This document shows positions 19,809-30,616 of a DNA stretch of 64,000 bases, in pieces. The position numbers were made by a program, and so were the translations under genes. Each line of letters opens with the position of its first letter. The stretch's first letter is position 1. The stretch is from Tissierellia bacterium (GTDB taxonomy: Bacteria; Bacillota; Clostridia; Tissierellales; Sedimentibacteraceae), in assembly GCA_028709465.1 (NCBI GenBank), contig JAQVWY010000001.1:62001-126000 (forward strand), read 5' to 3'. The notes beneath the pieces were generated by a model that was given only the letters and a program-made list of their open reading frames with translations, had not been told where the DNA came from and did no database searches.

Positions 19809-21957
19809 TTTGTAATATTAACTCACCATTTTCTTTAATTTCAGTAATTAAACTTAAAGCATGTTGATAAATACTGTTCGCATAACGCTTTGGTTTAAAA
19901 GTATCACCTTTTCTAATTCCAGTTACTAGAACTAGATTACCACGTTGAAACCATCCATTTTCTAATATTATCTTTTTTAAATTGCCCTTTTCATCTATAC
20001 CATTATCCTTAGATATTGTTTTATCATAAAATGAAAATTGTCCAGAATAGAATTTTAATACTACAACACCTTCAGGAGTTAATATTGTAACAGAATGTTT
20101 GGTTTTATCTCTATCTAATACAGTTCCTACTATTCTTTCTAATTTAAATTTTGGATATTGAAGTCCTTTGTATTTTGTAAATCCTACTACTTCTGGTTCT
20201 TCGGAAAGAGAATTAAAATCAACTATTCCGTATCGTTCTCTGTCTACATGAGCTAATTCATGTCCTGCCTTTTCACTATAGAAACTCATTGATTCCATTT
20301 CCCATGCACTAATATTACCTTTCATATTGTTTAATTTAATAGATTCAAAGACAATATTATTGTATGTATCTATACATTCTTGTGTATTAATCCATTTAGT
20401 TAATTTTGAAATTTTATCATTGTAAACACTATCAAAAGAACCTTTTCTTTTTGTTCCTAATGCTATTAACAAGTATCCTTCTTCATCATATTTATAATCT
20501 TTGTTTTCTTCCATATCATTTGAAAAATGCTCCATGAAGAAGTTATTTGAATACTCAGTATTATCTTCATTGGTTTCATCATTAATCTTATACCAAAGTA
20601 TTGTCTTTGAATCTTCATCTGGTATTTTACTCATACTTAATAAATATTCTCTAAAGTTATAATATCTAAGTTCTTCTTTTAGTTCATTTGTTAAAATTCC
20701 CATTTCAGCAATCTTAGCTATATCTCTAGAATTTAATTTTGTTTTAGGAGGATTTAAGAGCTTTAGGTAATCTTCCAATACTTCTTTTCTTGGTTTATTT
20801 TCTATTTTATCAAAAGCTCCAGCTTTAATTAACATTATTGTTTGACTTTCTGTAACCAATGATTTCATTTGTGTCTTACCAGTTTTTAACTCAACTTCTC
20901 GTTTTACTAATACTAATCTTTTATGAAAATCTTCTAAATTTTCATAAGGTCTATTCTCCAAAATTGTTTTAGAAGTTTCATTGTTAATTTTCATAATACC
21001 TTTAAAACCAAATACAATTTCATTGTTTTCTTCATTGGGTAAAAAGCCTTGCTCCGCTTTATTTATATATGGTAAAGATATTTTTACTCCTTTAGACTGT
21101 AGTTTTCCAATAGCCTTTGCAATTTCTCCATAATTTGTTGTTCTTTCTTTAGCATCTATATCTGAGTCTTCAACGGTTTCTCTTTCAATTGCTCCAGATT
21201 CAACGAGCAATACTGCCGTATTCCAGTATATAGGAGGATAATAAAATACTAAGTTTAATTGTTGAATAAGAATAATAGTATATGCTATTGCATGTAAAAT
21301 AGAAAAACTGTAACCTAGTTGCATAGATATTTGTTCATCCCAAATATATTGTAAGAGTATTTTAGATGTACCTAATTTTTCTCCAAATTCAAAATATTTT
21401 TTCTTGGCTTTAGCAATATCTTCTTCTTTCTTTTTAGCAACCCCTTTTCTCAACTCTGATGATTCAATAACTCCGAATCCAGTAACATTCTTATCCATCG
21501 TTATTAACATCATTCTTTCTTGGCTAGAACACACTCCATAATCCTGTAATAAATGCTTTTTTAATATGTTAATATGTTCTTCTTTAAGTCCAAACTTTTT
21601 CATATCATCATACCACTCTTGAATGTCGTTCTTGTATCTAACAAACTTCTCTAACGGTTGCTCCCCACTATCCACCATTAGTCTCATTACTGTATTACCA
21701 TTAGAAGCATCAATCTGATTTTGTGGTTGTATAAGTTTAATTGCCTGTTCTCCTACACTTGATTCAAATTGAAAGGCACTTAACAATTGCCCATTACATA
21801 AAATATTCCACATTTCTTTAGAAGTTTTATCTATTACATCAGGATGTAGATATTTATTATATGTTTTTCTTAAACTCCCTTGCCATTCCATCTTTCCATT
21901 TTTCACTAACATTTCCATTGTTAATTGTATCATTGATTCAGTTTTGGTATTTAAAAA
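19786..21957 (-). CDS. dnaE: DNA polymerase III alpha subunit (DnaE-type), exon 2
   Basis: FLNTKTESMIQLTMEMLVKNGKMEWQGSLRKTYNKYLHPD..., ELRKGVAKKK, SFSILHAIAYTIILIQ; ORF in track begins inside the predicted intron at 21984. Confidence 0.85.
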   Translation of the reverse strand, partial: FLNTKTESMIQLTMEMLVKNGKMEWQGSLRKTYNKYLHPDVIDKTSKEMWNILCNGQLLSAFQFESSVGEQAIKLIQPQNQIDASNGNTVMRLMVDSGEQPLEKFVRYKNDIQEWYDDMKKFGLKEEHINILKKHLLQDYGVCSSQERMMLITMDKNVTGFGVIESSELRKGVAKKKEEDIAKAKKKYFEFGEKLGTSKILLQYIWDEQISMQLGYSFSILHAIAYTIILIQQLNLVFYYPPIYWNTAVLLVESGAIERETVEDSDIDAKERTTNYGEIAKAIGKLQSKGVKISLPYINKAEQGFLPNEENNEIVFGFKGIMKINNETSKTILENRPYENLEDFHKRLVLVKREVELKTGKTQMKSLVTESQTIMLIKAGAFDKIENKPRKEVLEDYLKLLNPPKTKLNSRDIAKIAEMGILTNELKEELRYYNFREYLLSMSKIPDEDSKTILWYKINDETNEDNTEYSNNFFMEHFSNDMEENKDYKYDEEGYLLIALGTKRKGSFDSVYNDKISKLTKWINTQECIDTYNNIVFESIKLNNMKGNISAWEMESMSFYSEKAGHELAHVDRERYGIVDFNSLSEEPEVVGFTKYKGLQYPKFKLERIVGTVLDRDKTKHSVTILTPEGVVVLKFYSGQFSFYDKTISKDNGIDEKGNLKKIILENGWFQRGNLVLVTGIRKGDTFKPKRYANSIYQHALSLITEIKENGELILQNDRVQAV

Positions 21958-23116
21958 CGTGTTATCCATACTTTCATATGGCACAGACTATATCATATCC
22001 CATAAGGGATGAGACCGCTTCGAGTGGTAGCTTATTTTCCACCCTACTCGCATTTCAGCGATAGTCGTTAGACCTTCCTTTATTAAGGCTTGGCACAGGA
22101 TTACCATATCATTACTGACTTAGGCTTCCCTGTTAGCGAAAATATTAATTAGTCATTTCCTACTAAAACTTTATGTTATTTTCACACCCATAAGCAATAT
22201 GGTTCAATCTCTACTAACTAAGGGCTTTCCCCTTAGTAGGACTTTTTGCTAATAAATATTTAGAATATTTTCTTGCTAGAAACACATCGGGTATATAAAT
22301 TGTTGAATATAACTTATCTAAACTATTTACAACTAAATTTCTTCCAGATACTACATAAGTATAATTATTATTTTCATTTTTATGTCTTTTGGTAAAGAAA
22401 CCTCTATTATCGAAAAAATCATAAAAATAATCACATGTCTCTTTTGTTCCAGTAATATTGATATTATATTGCTCTCTTTTACCGTCTTTGCTAACCCATT
22501 GATATATACATCCATCTCCGTCATAATATCCTAAAAGAAAACTAGGAATTAAATTTTGTTTTATATTGGCTTTTGTAATTACATCTTTGATATCTAGGAT
22601 TAATGATTTATTTTGGATTATTCCGTATTTTTGTAATGTATTACATATGATATTTGAACAGACATAAAATTCATAATAGTTTTTATTTTTTATTTTTATT
22701 TTATATGTTGCTTGCATGTCCTTTTTTATAAAATCTAAAATATATGAATCGTCTTGTTTCAATGTAATACCTAATGTTATCCCATTATCAAATCTATTGT
22801 TCCCTATATATCCGTCTGCACTTATAAGCCCTAGTACATATGCTTTATTTGAAGTGTCTATATCCTTAAAATAATTTTCATTTACGTTAAGTTTTCTATT
22901 TTCTTCACCAGAGGTTCTTACTGGAATATTATATTTATGTAATCTTAACCTAATAGTTTTTGGTGTTGTATTATATAATTTAGCAATTTCTTTTGTTGAT
23001 TCACCCTGTGTCTCATATAATAATCTTAAATCATTCTTATCAATAACAATTTTCTCATTCATCTAAAAACACCTTTCTTTTTGAAAATTGTTAAAGCTTT
23101 TTATTTATAGCTCTAA
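21958..23116 (-). other. group I intron (IA2-like) interrupting dnaE; splice sites predicted
   Basis: Minus-strand core GGAAGGTCTAACGACTATCGCTGAAATGCGAGTAGGGTGG...GATATAGTCTGTGCC matches the known phage IA2 core; joining KYD to FLNTKTESM restores DnaE. Confidence 0.8.
22214..23062 (-). CDS. intron-encoded LAGLIDADG homing endonuclease
   Basis: Two motifs: YVLGLISADGYI and FLLGYYDGDGCI; N-terminal HTH-like region. Confidence 0.85.
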   Translation of the reverse strand: MNEKIVIDKNDLRLLYETQGESTKEIAKLYNTTPKTIRLRLHKYNIPVRTSGEENRKLNVNENYFKDIDTSNKAYVLGLISADGYIGNNRFDNGITLGITLKQDDSYILDFIKKDMQATYKIKIKNKNYYEFYVCSNIICNTLQKYGIIQNKSLILDIKDVITKANIKQNLIPSFLLGYYDGDGCIYQWVSKDGKREQYNINITGTKETCDYFYDFFDNRGFFTKRHKNENNNYTYVVSGRNLVVNSLDKLYSTIYIPDVFLARKYSKYLLAKSPTKGKALS

Positions 23117-26066
23117 ATCATATTTTAGATTAGAAACACTTTCTGAATCATGTAATTCATAAGCTGATATTAATTCACCACTTGGAGTCCTCATCACAGA
23201 ATTATGTTTGGTTATTTCATCGTTTACTATAAGGACTCCGCAATTATGAACTCCTAGACCATGTGCGACATAAGAATTATCATCTAAAACAGTTAAATTA
23301 TACATGGTTCTAATTTTATGTAACTCTGTAATTGCTGAAAGTTTTGTCCATATATATCCATTTTCATAAAAACTTTTTTCTCTAGTTCTTAAATCAAGAT
23401 AAAAACCAACTTCATATTTTTCTTTTGAGTAAACTTTTCTATTTTCTATATATTCTATTTTAGGTGGTAAAATAGTTACAGATGCGTGTCTTTTATAAAC
23501 CTTATTGATTATTTGCATAAATCCAATAGCTAAGTCTTTACTTATTGTTTTCATTGTATATTTGTTCTTATCTTTATAATAATGTCCATCTGCACTCATG
23601 TAGCCAGTCAAAAATTCTTTTAACAAATCAATTGGCAAGTTAAAAATATCTTTGTTTAAGTATTTCCCATAAGCATATCTACCAAACTCCTGTAGGTAAT
23701 TATACAGCTCATTACTTTTTATATGTATTTTATAAGTGGTTCTTACTTCTTCAAGTCTATATGCAACTCCTATTGAATTTAATCTTTGTATTATATCTTT
23801 GTGTTCGTCTTTTTTTATTTTACTACAGCATATAATTATTCTTTTTTCTTTCCAAGTTGTATTTACTTTTATTCTGTCGTATTCTTCTGTCCATCCATCT
23901 CCAATATATCTACCAATTATCCACCAAAAATTTGGATTATCAAATGGTAATTTTATATTATCTCTATGTGGAATAATATTTTCTTCATTGATAGGAATTC
24001 CTACGTAATCTTTATTAATTGTCAATTGATTTACTTTTTTCCATTTAGGTTCAGAAAAAGTTCTTTTTCTACCTTTATCTACTCTTTCTCTTACTAAAAA
24101 AGGATGTTCGGCAGTAACCTCTAGCGGAAACGAAGATTTTGTTTTTAATCTATATGAGATATCTGATTCTGTTTTAATTAAATCAATAACTGGTTTAAAT
24201 CTTTTATTATGTGTTAAAACTAAATCTCCAATCTTTATATCAGATATTTCTTTTAAACCCTCTTTTGTAGTTATCAACGTATCTCCACTAAAACAAGCAT
24301 GTGAAGAACGTTTATTTATCAAACCTTCAATACCTAACATAACATTAAGTAAATTTTTATCTGAGTATTCATTAACCATATTCTTAAATTCTACGATTGG
24401 TTTTCTACTTTTTTCTTTATTACCATAATAACAATCATTTATATCCCAAACCTTTCCACGTTCTACAGGTACTAATGAACTAAGATATAAAGCAACATCA
24501 TTGTTTATTTTTAATCCTCGACAAGATGTAAGGGCTGCTGATTTAGATGTTTCCGTTCCAAATGTAACTACTCTTACGGCATCTCCACCTATACTTTGAT
24601 AATACTTAGTTATTTTATCTAGAACAACGTCTTTTTTATGGCTACTAAAATCTATGTCTACATCAAATATATCTGGTCTTTCTGCCGACATGAATCTCCA
24701 ATGAGGCATTTCTACATCTTGCTTTAATGGATTTACCTGAGTGATACCTAATAGATAATTTATTATATATCCATTAGCACTACCTCTTCCTGCACCAATT
24801 AATGATTCAGCTTCTTCCCATATAATGTCTACATTCTTTTGCATTGTAATAAGATAAGCACCCATAGGCTGTTTTTTAGCTTTACTTGCACCTATTATCT
24901 CTTTACACTCTATATCTACTCTATCTAAAACCTCTGTTAATTTTTCCTTAGATATATTTCTTTCTTCTATTCCTTTAAATATTTGAGTTACTAAATATTG
25001 ATGTTGTTCTTCATCTGATTCATAAAGTTCTTTTATATGAAGATAATCAGATAAATCATAATTGAATTGATACCATTCTGATTTATTAGGTAATTTTATT
25101 AGGGGTATTATAGATTCACCAAAGAAACTATAACCTTCTATTTTATCAGCAATCTCTTTAGTATTTACTATTCCTAATTCTATATCTCCTTTTTCTAAAT
25201 AATTCATATTTTCAAATAGCTTATCTACCGTAAAAAAATATGTAGTACTATAGAAATCATCTATTTCTCTATTATTATTTTCATCATCTTCTGATGTTAA
25301 AAATGCCTTATGTATTGGTCTATCTTCTTCTTTTAGGTAATGTGCATCTGTTGTGATAATCCACTTTAATCCATAAACTTTTGCTATTTTTAATGCCATT
25401 ATATTAAAATCAATTTGCTCCTGTTGTAAAGAAGGTTGTAATTCAATATAAAAATCTTCTTTACCAAAGTTATCAATACACCAACATATAAATTCGTCTA
25501 TTTTATCTTTGATATTTTCTTTTACATTTTTATCTTCTTCATATATTAAATTCATTATTAAACTAGGGAATCTTCCACCAAGGCAAGCGGTAGATGAAAT
25601 CAAATGCCCCTTATTATCACCGACTACATTTTCTATATCAGAATAAAAAGTAGGTACTCTCTCTATTCCTTTATAATTAAACATTCTTTTCCATGCTAAT
25701 GTTGATAATTTTCTTATTTGCTCATGTCCAGTATTGTTTTTAGCAAGTAATAGGAAATGATTAAAAGTGGTTCTTCCCAATTCTTCCATTTCATAATTCA
25801 TTTGTTCTTCATCAACTAGATATATCTCATTACCTAATATTGGTTTAAAGTTTTCATCTATTTCTTTTTTCTTTTTTAATTCTTCTACTGTCTTTAGAAA
25901 TTTAACATGAGAACTAATTGTTTCATGGTCGGTTATTGCCATAGCTTGATTTCCTAATTTATTAGCATACTCTATCATGTCTTTTATCTTATTTATTGAG
26001 TCAAAGTAAGCGGATATTACTATACTCTGAATGCACATGTAAATGTACAAAATCTTTATTATTCAA
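23117..26066 (-). CDS. dnaE: DNA polymerase III alpha subunit (DnaE-type), exon 1 with +1 frameshift and intein
   Basis: TTG start at 26066 gives MNNKDFVHLHVHSEYSNIRLL then CTT TGA C; +1 frame continues DSINKIKDMIEYANKLGNQAMAITDHE... Confidence 0.75.
23243..24295 (-). other. intein (351 aa) with LAGLIDADG endonuclease domain inside DnaE
   Basis: Starts CFSGDTLITTKEGLKEISDIKIGDLVLTHN, block B-like TAEHPFLV, ends VAHGLGVHN followed by Cys; excision rejoins RSSHA-CGVLIVND. Confidence 0.92.
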
Positions 26067-26104
26067 TATCCAACCCTTCTTTCTATAGTTTATTTTTTAT
26101 TTGT

Positions 26105-27904
26105 TTAAAATCTAAAATCTTTAACTTCAGTAACATTAAAATCTCTTATTTCTACTTGCGGATATTCATTTTCATTCCATGTATTAATAACAAACTCTCC
26201 TACGATATCCATTTTAATTTTATTGGATTTTGTTTTTGATAACCCCTTATGAGACTTCATTATCATCTTATTATAAATCTCTTCTCCTGCGAATTTTTTA
26301 ACAAAAGTTATTTTGTTCTTACCAATAACCTTATCAAATTTAATAAAATTTCTTTTCTCTCCAAGTAACTGAATATCTTCAACATTTAAAGTGATATCTG
26401 TAATCGCAAATAAAGGTTTACCAAGTGTATTTCCCCATATATCTTTCCATTTACCTATTTGTAAAACATGTTTTTCTTTTAATCTTCCTACAGGAATTTC
26501 ATAATCAACCAAGTAAACATCTTCAATAGACATATCTTTTAATAATTCATTAAGCTTATTTGTTGCTTCTTCTAGTTTATTAGCTTTTATTTTGAAGCCT
26601 CCAGCGTTAGGATGACCTCCAAGCATATCAAAAGTTCCTACTGATTCAAATAGTTCCATTAAAGAAACTATTGGTGATAAACTATAATTTCTAAAACTGC
26701 CCCCATATGTAATCTCTTCATCATTATTTTTTATCTTTTTTAATACTACAACTGGTCTTTTATATATTTCACTTAGTTTATTTGCTACTAATCCTGTAAA
26801 TGTTTTTTCGATTTCCTCTGTTCCATCAACCATAATTACTTTATTTACATCTAATTTTAATAAATTTATTTTTTCTATTAATAACTCCATGCCCTTTTTT
26901 ACTAATCTATCCTGTCTAGCTTTTATATTAACAACTTCTCTTGCCATAGCCTGTTGAAGTGTTTGTATTTCTATTTCAGGTTTAGGGTCATCTTTATTTT
27001 TTCTTCTAGGTTGATATTCCTTTGTTCCTTCTTTTCCTAAAATAGCATCAATTAATTCTCTTTTTTCTTCATCAGTCCCACTTCTTACTACAGCATTTAA
27101 ATATGGAGCAATCTTCCATCCTACAAACTCTATATTTATTGTTTCGTCTTCTTCTACCTTTAGTTTTGTAAGTATTTCTTTTATGAAACTATTGTTTATT
27201 TGTTTTAATCCTTGCAAAACCAAATATCTTGTTTCATAATTTCTTAAATCCATACTATCACCAATGATACCTATAGCGGTTAAATCCAAATACTTATCAG
27301 CAAAATTAAAACCATACTTTTTATCATATTCTTTAATAAATTTATATACTATTCCAGCACCACTTAAAGTATTATTAGGATATTTACCATCTTGACAATT
27401 AATTAATATCGCATAGGGACTATCTTTTTTATATGTATGATGGTCAAGGATTAATATATCCACATCCCATTCTTCTTTTAAAATCTTACATTCTTTTATA
27501 TTTTCCGAACCTGCATCTGGAACAATTAATAAATCAAAATCATATTCTTTTAGATTCTTTAATACTATACCATGTGTTTTCCCATCATTCATTGAGTGAG
27601 TTATTATGGTATTTGGACTAACATCTTTAATATAATTATCTATTTCCGTAGCAGAAGTAATTCCATCATTATCAACGTCATCAAGAATATGAACTTTGCT
27701 TCCATTGTTTAAGTGCCAATGAAGCATATTCAATCCTCGCTCCATATTGTTTAATAGCATTCCATCATGGATATCTGTTTCTTTTAAATGTAATAATTTC
27801 TTTGGATTTTCTACGCCTCTATTTTTTAATAGAGTATCTAATAATTCATTTTCACTAATAAACTCGTAACCCTTGTTTAAGACTTTATATTTTATATTAA
27901 TCAC
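26105..27904 (-). CDS. RecJ-like DHH-family single-strand exonuclease
   Basis: HILDDVDNDGITSATEI, LIVPDAGS, ILDHHTYK, GGHPNAGGFKI. Confidence 0.82.
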   Translation of the reverse strand: MINIKYKVLNKGYEFISENELLDTLLKNRGVENPKKLLHLKETDIHDGMLLNNMERGLNMLHWHLNNGSKVHILDDVDNDGITSATEIDNYIKDVSPNTIITHSMNDGKTHGIVLKNLKEYDFDLLIVPDAGSENIKECKILKEEWDVDILILDHHTYKKDSPYAILINCQDGKYPNNTLSGAGIVYKFIKEYDKKYGFNFADKYLDLTAIGIIGDSMDLRNYETRYLVLQGLKQINNSFIKEILTKLKVEEDETINIEFVGWKIAPYLNAVVRSGTDEEKRELIDAILGKEGTKEYQPRRKNKDDPKPEIEIQTLQQAMAREVVNIKARQDRLVKKGMELLIEKINLLKLDVNKVIMVDGTEEIEKTFTGLVANKLSEIYKRPVVVLKKIKNNDEEITYGGSFRNYSLSPIVSLMELFESVGTFDMLGGHPNAGGFKIKANKLEEATNKLNELLKDMSIEDVYLVDYEIPVGRLKEKHVLQIGKWKDIWGNTLGKPLFAITDITLNVEDIQLLGEKRNFIKFDKVIGKNKITFVKKFAGEEIYNKMIMKSHKGLSKTKSNKIKMDIVGEFVINTWNENEYPQVEIRDFNVTEVKDFRF

Positions 27905-27908
27905 TCTC

Positions 27909-29042
27909 CTATATCATTTCTTTTAATTCTTGTATATCATTAACGATATATCGTCCTTTATAAAGTTGTTCAAAAACTTCTTTTCCTTTATCTATTGGAG
28001 CATCTTTATAATCTAAACGACTATCCCAACATGTAACAATTGAAACATTACAATAATCCATAAACATTTCTGATATTTTTATTAATCTCTTTATATAACC
28101 TTCATACTCTTTCCAAGGTTTTTTGTTTTTATCAACGTTCTCATCTTCTATAATTTCTAATTGATATTGTTTATCAAAACATATTATTAACTCATCTATT
28201 TCTAAAGATAATAACAAATCCTTTTGATATGAAGAAATTGTCATGCCACAACTAGCCAATGATATATTGTTTTTTTGACCGTAATAACTTCCATATAGTA
28301 AAACAGATTTTTCACTCTCAAAAATTATCGCTTTTCTTAATTTTTTAATATTATTTTTATTTTGATATATAGCATAAAGATTAAAGTTCATAGGATATTT
28401 ATAAGTTAATCCTTGTATAATGATTGGCATGTATTTCCTACCATTATCTAAATCTGCTTTATTAAAACTTCTACTTCTTATTCCAACTAAATTTCCTAAT
28501 ATATCATAATGCGGAATTATAGCTCTATTCTGATTTATATAATATTTTATCTGAAAGTAAGTAGAAATTTCTTCATTAATCCCTTCTTCATACCAAGATA
28601 AAGGAATGTAATCATCAAACATGTTTAATATATAATTATCATATTGTGGAAGTATAATTTTATTTTCATTCTTTTTATAAGAATATAAATTTAAAAAATC
28701 TAAATCTTGGTTTTCTATTTCTTTTTTTTGAATTCCATATCTTAATTTCTTTGAGGTAGATATATTTTTGAACTCACAAATATATTCATATGCTTCTTTA
28801 AAATCAATATTTTTAGCTGACATTATAACATCAAATATACTCATACTTCCACAACATGTAAAACAAATAAAAAATTTAGTATCTACAAAATAATACAGTT
28901 TGTAGCTATCTCCCCCATGACATACTGTTAAAAAATATAGATTCCCTTTGCTATCCTTTTTATACTCTTCTGAACCCAAATCTTTTAATATTTCAATAAC
29001 ATCTTCTGTAGTGATTAACTCAATCAACTCTTCTCTTTCCAT
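27909..29042 (-). CDS. DnaG-like primase
   Basis: Zinc-binding CHGGDS...FICFTCCGSMSIFDVIM; Toprim-like AIIFESEKSVLLY...IDELIICFDK. Confidence 0.78.
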   Translation of the reverse strand: MEREELIELITTEDVIEILKDLGSEEYKKDSKGNLYFLTVCHGGDSYKLYYFVDTKFFICFTCCGSMSIFDVIMSAKNIDFKEAYEYICEFKNISTSKKLRYGIQKKEIENQDLDFLNLYSYKKNENKIILPQYDNYILNMFDDYIPLSWYEEGINEEISTYFQIKYYINQNRAIIPHYDILGNLVGIRSRSFNKADLDNGRKYMPIIIQGLTYKYPMNFNLYAIYQNKNNIKKLRKAIIFESEKSVLLYGSYYGQKNNISLASCGMTISSYQKDLLLSLEIDELIICFDKQYQLEIIEDENVDKNKKPWKEYEGYIKRLIKISEMFMDYCNVSIVTCWDSRLDYKDAPIDKGKEVFEQLYKGRYIVNDIQELKEMI

Positions 29043-29044
29043 GA

Positions 29045-30616
29045 TTAATCATCTTCTTCTAATAAATTTATTATTGTTTTATCAATTGATATAGGTTCAT
29101 AATCTCTGTTAGTACAAAATAAATCTATTGTTTTCATATTACCCAAATTTTGATAACACCATATTTTTACTTCATCTGTAATTTCTCCAAATCTATTTTT
29201 ATAAACAGTGTAGCAGGTGTTAGGGGTGATTGTTCCATTAAGTCCCTTTCCCTTTTGTATTAATGGTTGTATGAGTTCTAATTCCTTTTTTGTTGGAGCG
29301 AATACCACAATACCTACGTCAGCTTTATTGGGTAAAGACCTTGCACCTTTAACTGCTCTTTGGTCACGTACCCCTTCTTTTCTTGCATCATCTGTAGTCT
29401 GAGTAAATCCAAAGATTGTTAAACCATAATCTGTTGCTAGATTTTTTGTATTTGCAGATAAGTTCAATAAAACTTGGTCTTCTCTAGCTGTCATTCCTCT
29501 AGTTAATTGAACATATTCAGCCGTTAATGCAACAGTTAATTCAAGATAATCTATTGCTAAAGCATCTAAACCTTCTTTAGTTTTATATCTATCAACCGTA
29601 TTCCATATGTAGGCTAAATCATAATTAGCTTCGTCTTCTAAAAATAGTTTAGTTTCTTCTAAGATTTCAATTGCTCTATCAATTCTTTTATCTTCTTCTT
29701 TGGTTAATACATTCTTTTTTATTTTATATTCTTCAACACCACTTACGAATGCCCACATCATAGGTTCTAATTCTTCATATAATTGCATTTCTGTACCTAT
29801 GTATAATCCTACATTATCTTTTCCATTAGGATTAGGAACAAAATCATTTTTATTATAGTCCCATAGATAAGGACAGCATATTAAAAGCAACCTCTCTATC
29901 GCACATCTACTTTTCCCTTTTCCACTATCCCTTGTTTCTAAGAAAAAACTACCTTTTAATGCCCCTCTAGTTAATGTATTTAAATATTGGCTTTCTAAAC
30001 CAAATCCATAACAAGGAGATTCTTTTATTTTTTCTTTTAACTCTTTTGCATTGTCTCCTGCTTTTCTACGTTTTGTAGAGTCCTTAATTAAGAATTTTTC
30101 TTTTATATTAAAATTCTTTCTATCATAATATTGTTGTATCTCACCTAAACTCATTTTTTCAAATGTTTCTTGTTGTTGTTTTATTATTATATGGTCTATT
30201 TCTTCCATGTCTAATATTTCAGAGACATCTATACCTTCATGTATATATTGTCTTAATAAAGAAAGCTTTCTTAGTTTATTATAATAATACTCATAGTTAG
30301 AAACATTTGCATTCTCATATACTTGAAACAACCATTCCTTGTTCTTTTCATTTTCAAACATTAAGATATATGCTTTAGGGTCATTATTATTTAAATAACC
30401 TTCTATATCTGATACCTTAATTTCTGCAAGACCTTGTAAACTTAAATTATATATACATGTAAAAAGTAATTGATGTAATCCACTTGGAAAATCCTCTATA
30501 TTAAGAGCATACTTTTTATCTTTTATAAGGAATACATTGCTCATTAAACTTCCTAATACTTGACAGGAGGCTCTTTTGTCATAATATTTTTCAGTCTGTT
30601 TTTTAACTATCTTCAT
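29045..30616 (-). CDS. DnaB-like replicative helicase
   Basis: ATPase region RDSGKGKSR, LDALAIDYLELT, TIFGFTQTTDDAR, RAVKGARSLPNKADVGIVV. Confidence 0.75.
   Translation of the reverse strand: MKIVKKQTEKYYDKRASCQVLGSLMSNVFLIKDKKYALNIEDFPSGLHQLLFTCIYNLSLQGLAEIKVSDIEGYLNNNDPKAYILMFENEKNKEWLFQVYENANVSNYEYYYNKLRKLSLLRQYIHEGIDVSEILDMEEIDHIIIKQQQETFEKMSLGEIQQYYDRKNFNIKEKFLIKDSTKRRKAGDNAKELKEKIKESPCYGFGLESQYLNTLTRGALKGSFFLETRDSGKGKSRCAIERLLLICCPYLWDYNKNDFVPNPNGKDNVGLYIGTEMQLYEELEPMMWAFVSGVEEYKIKKNVLTKEEDKRIDRAIEILEETKLFLEDEANYDLAYIWNTVDRYKTKEGLDALAIDYLELTVALTAEYVQLTRGMTAREDQVLLNLSANTKNLATDYGLTIFGFTQTTDDARKEGVRDQRAVKGARSLPNKADVGIVVFAPTKKELELIQPLIQKGKGLNGTITPNTCYTVYKNRFGEITDEVKIWCYQNLGNMKTIDLFCTNRDYEPISIDKTIINLLEEDD

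Noticed and set aside
26105-27904. Second polymerase or primase-like reading
   Set aside because: DDVDNDG and LDHH motifs clearly mark a DHH/RecJ-like protein.
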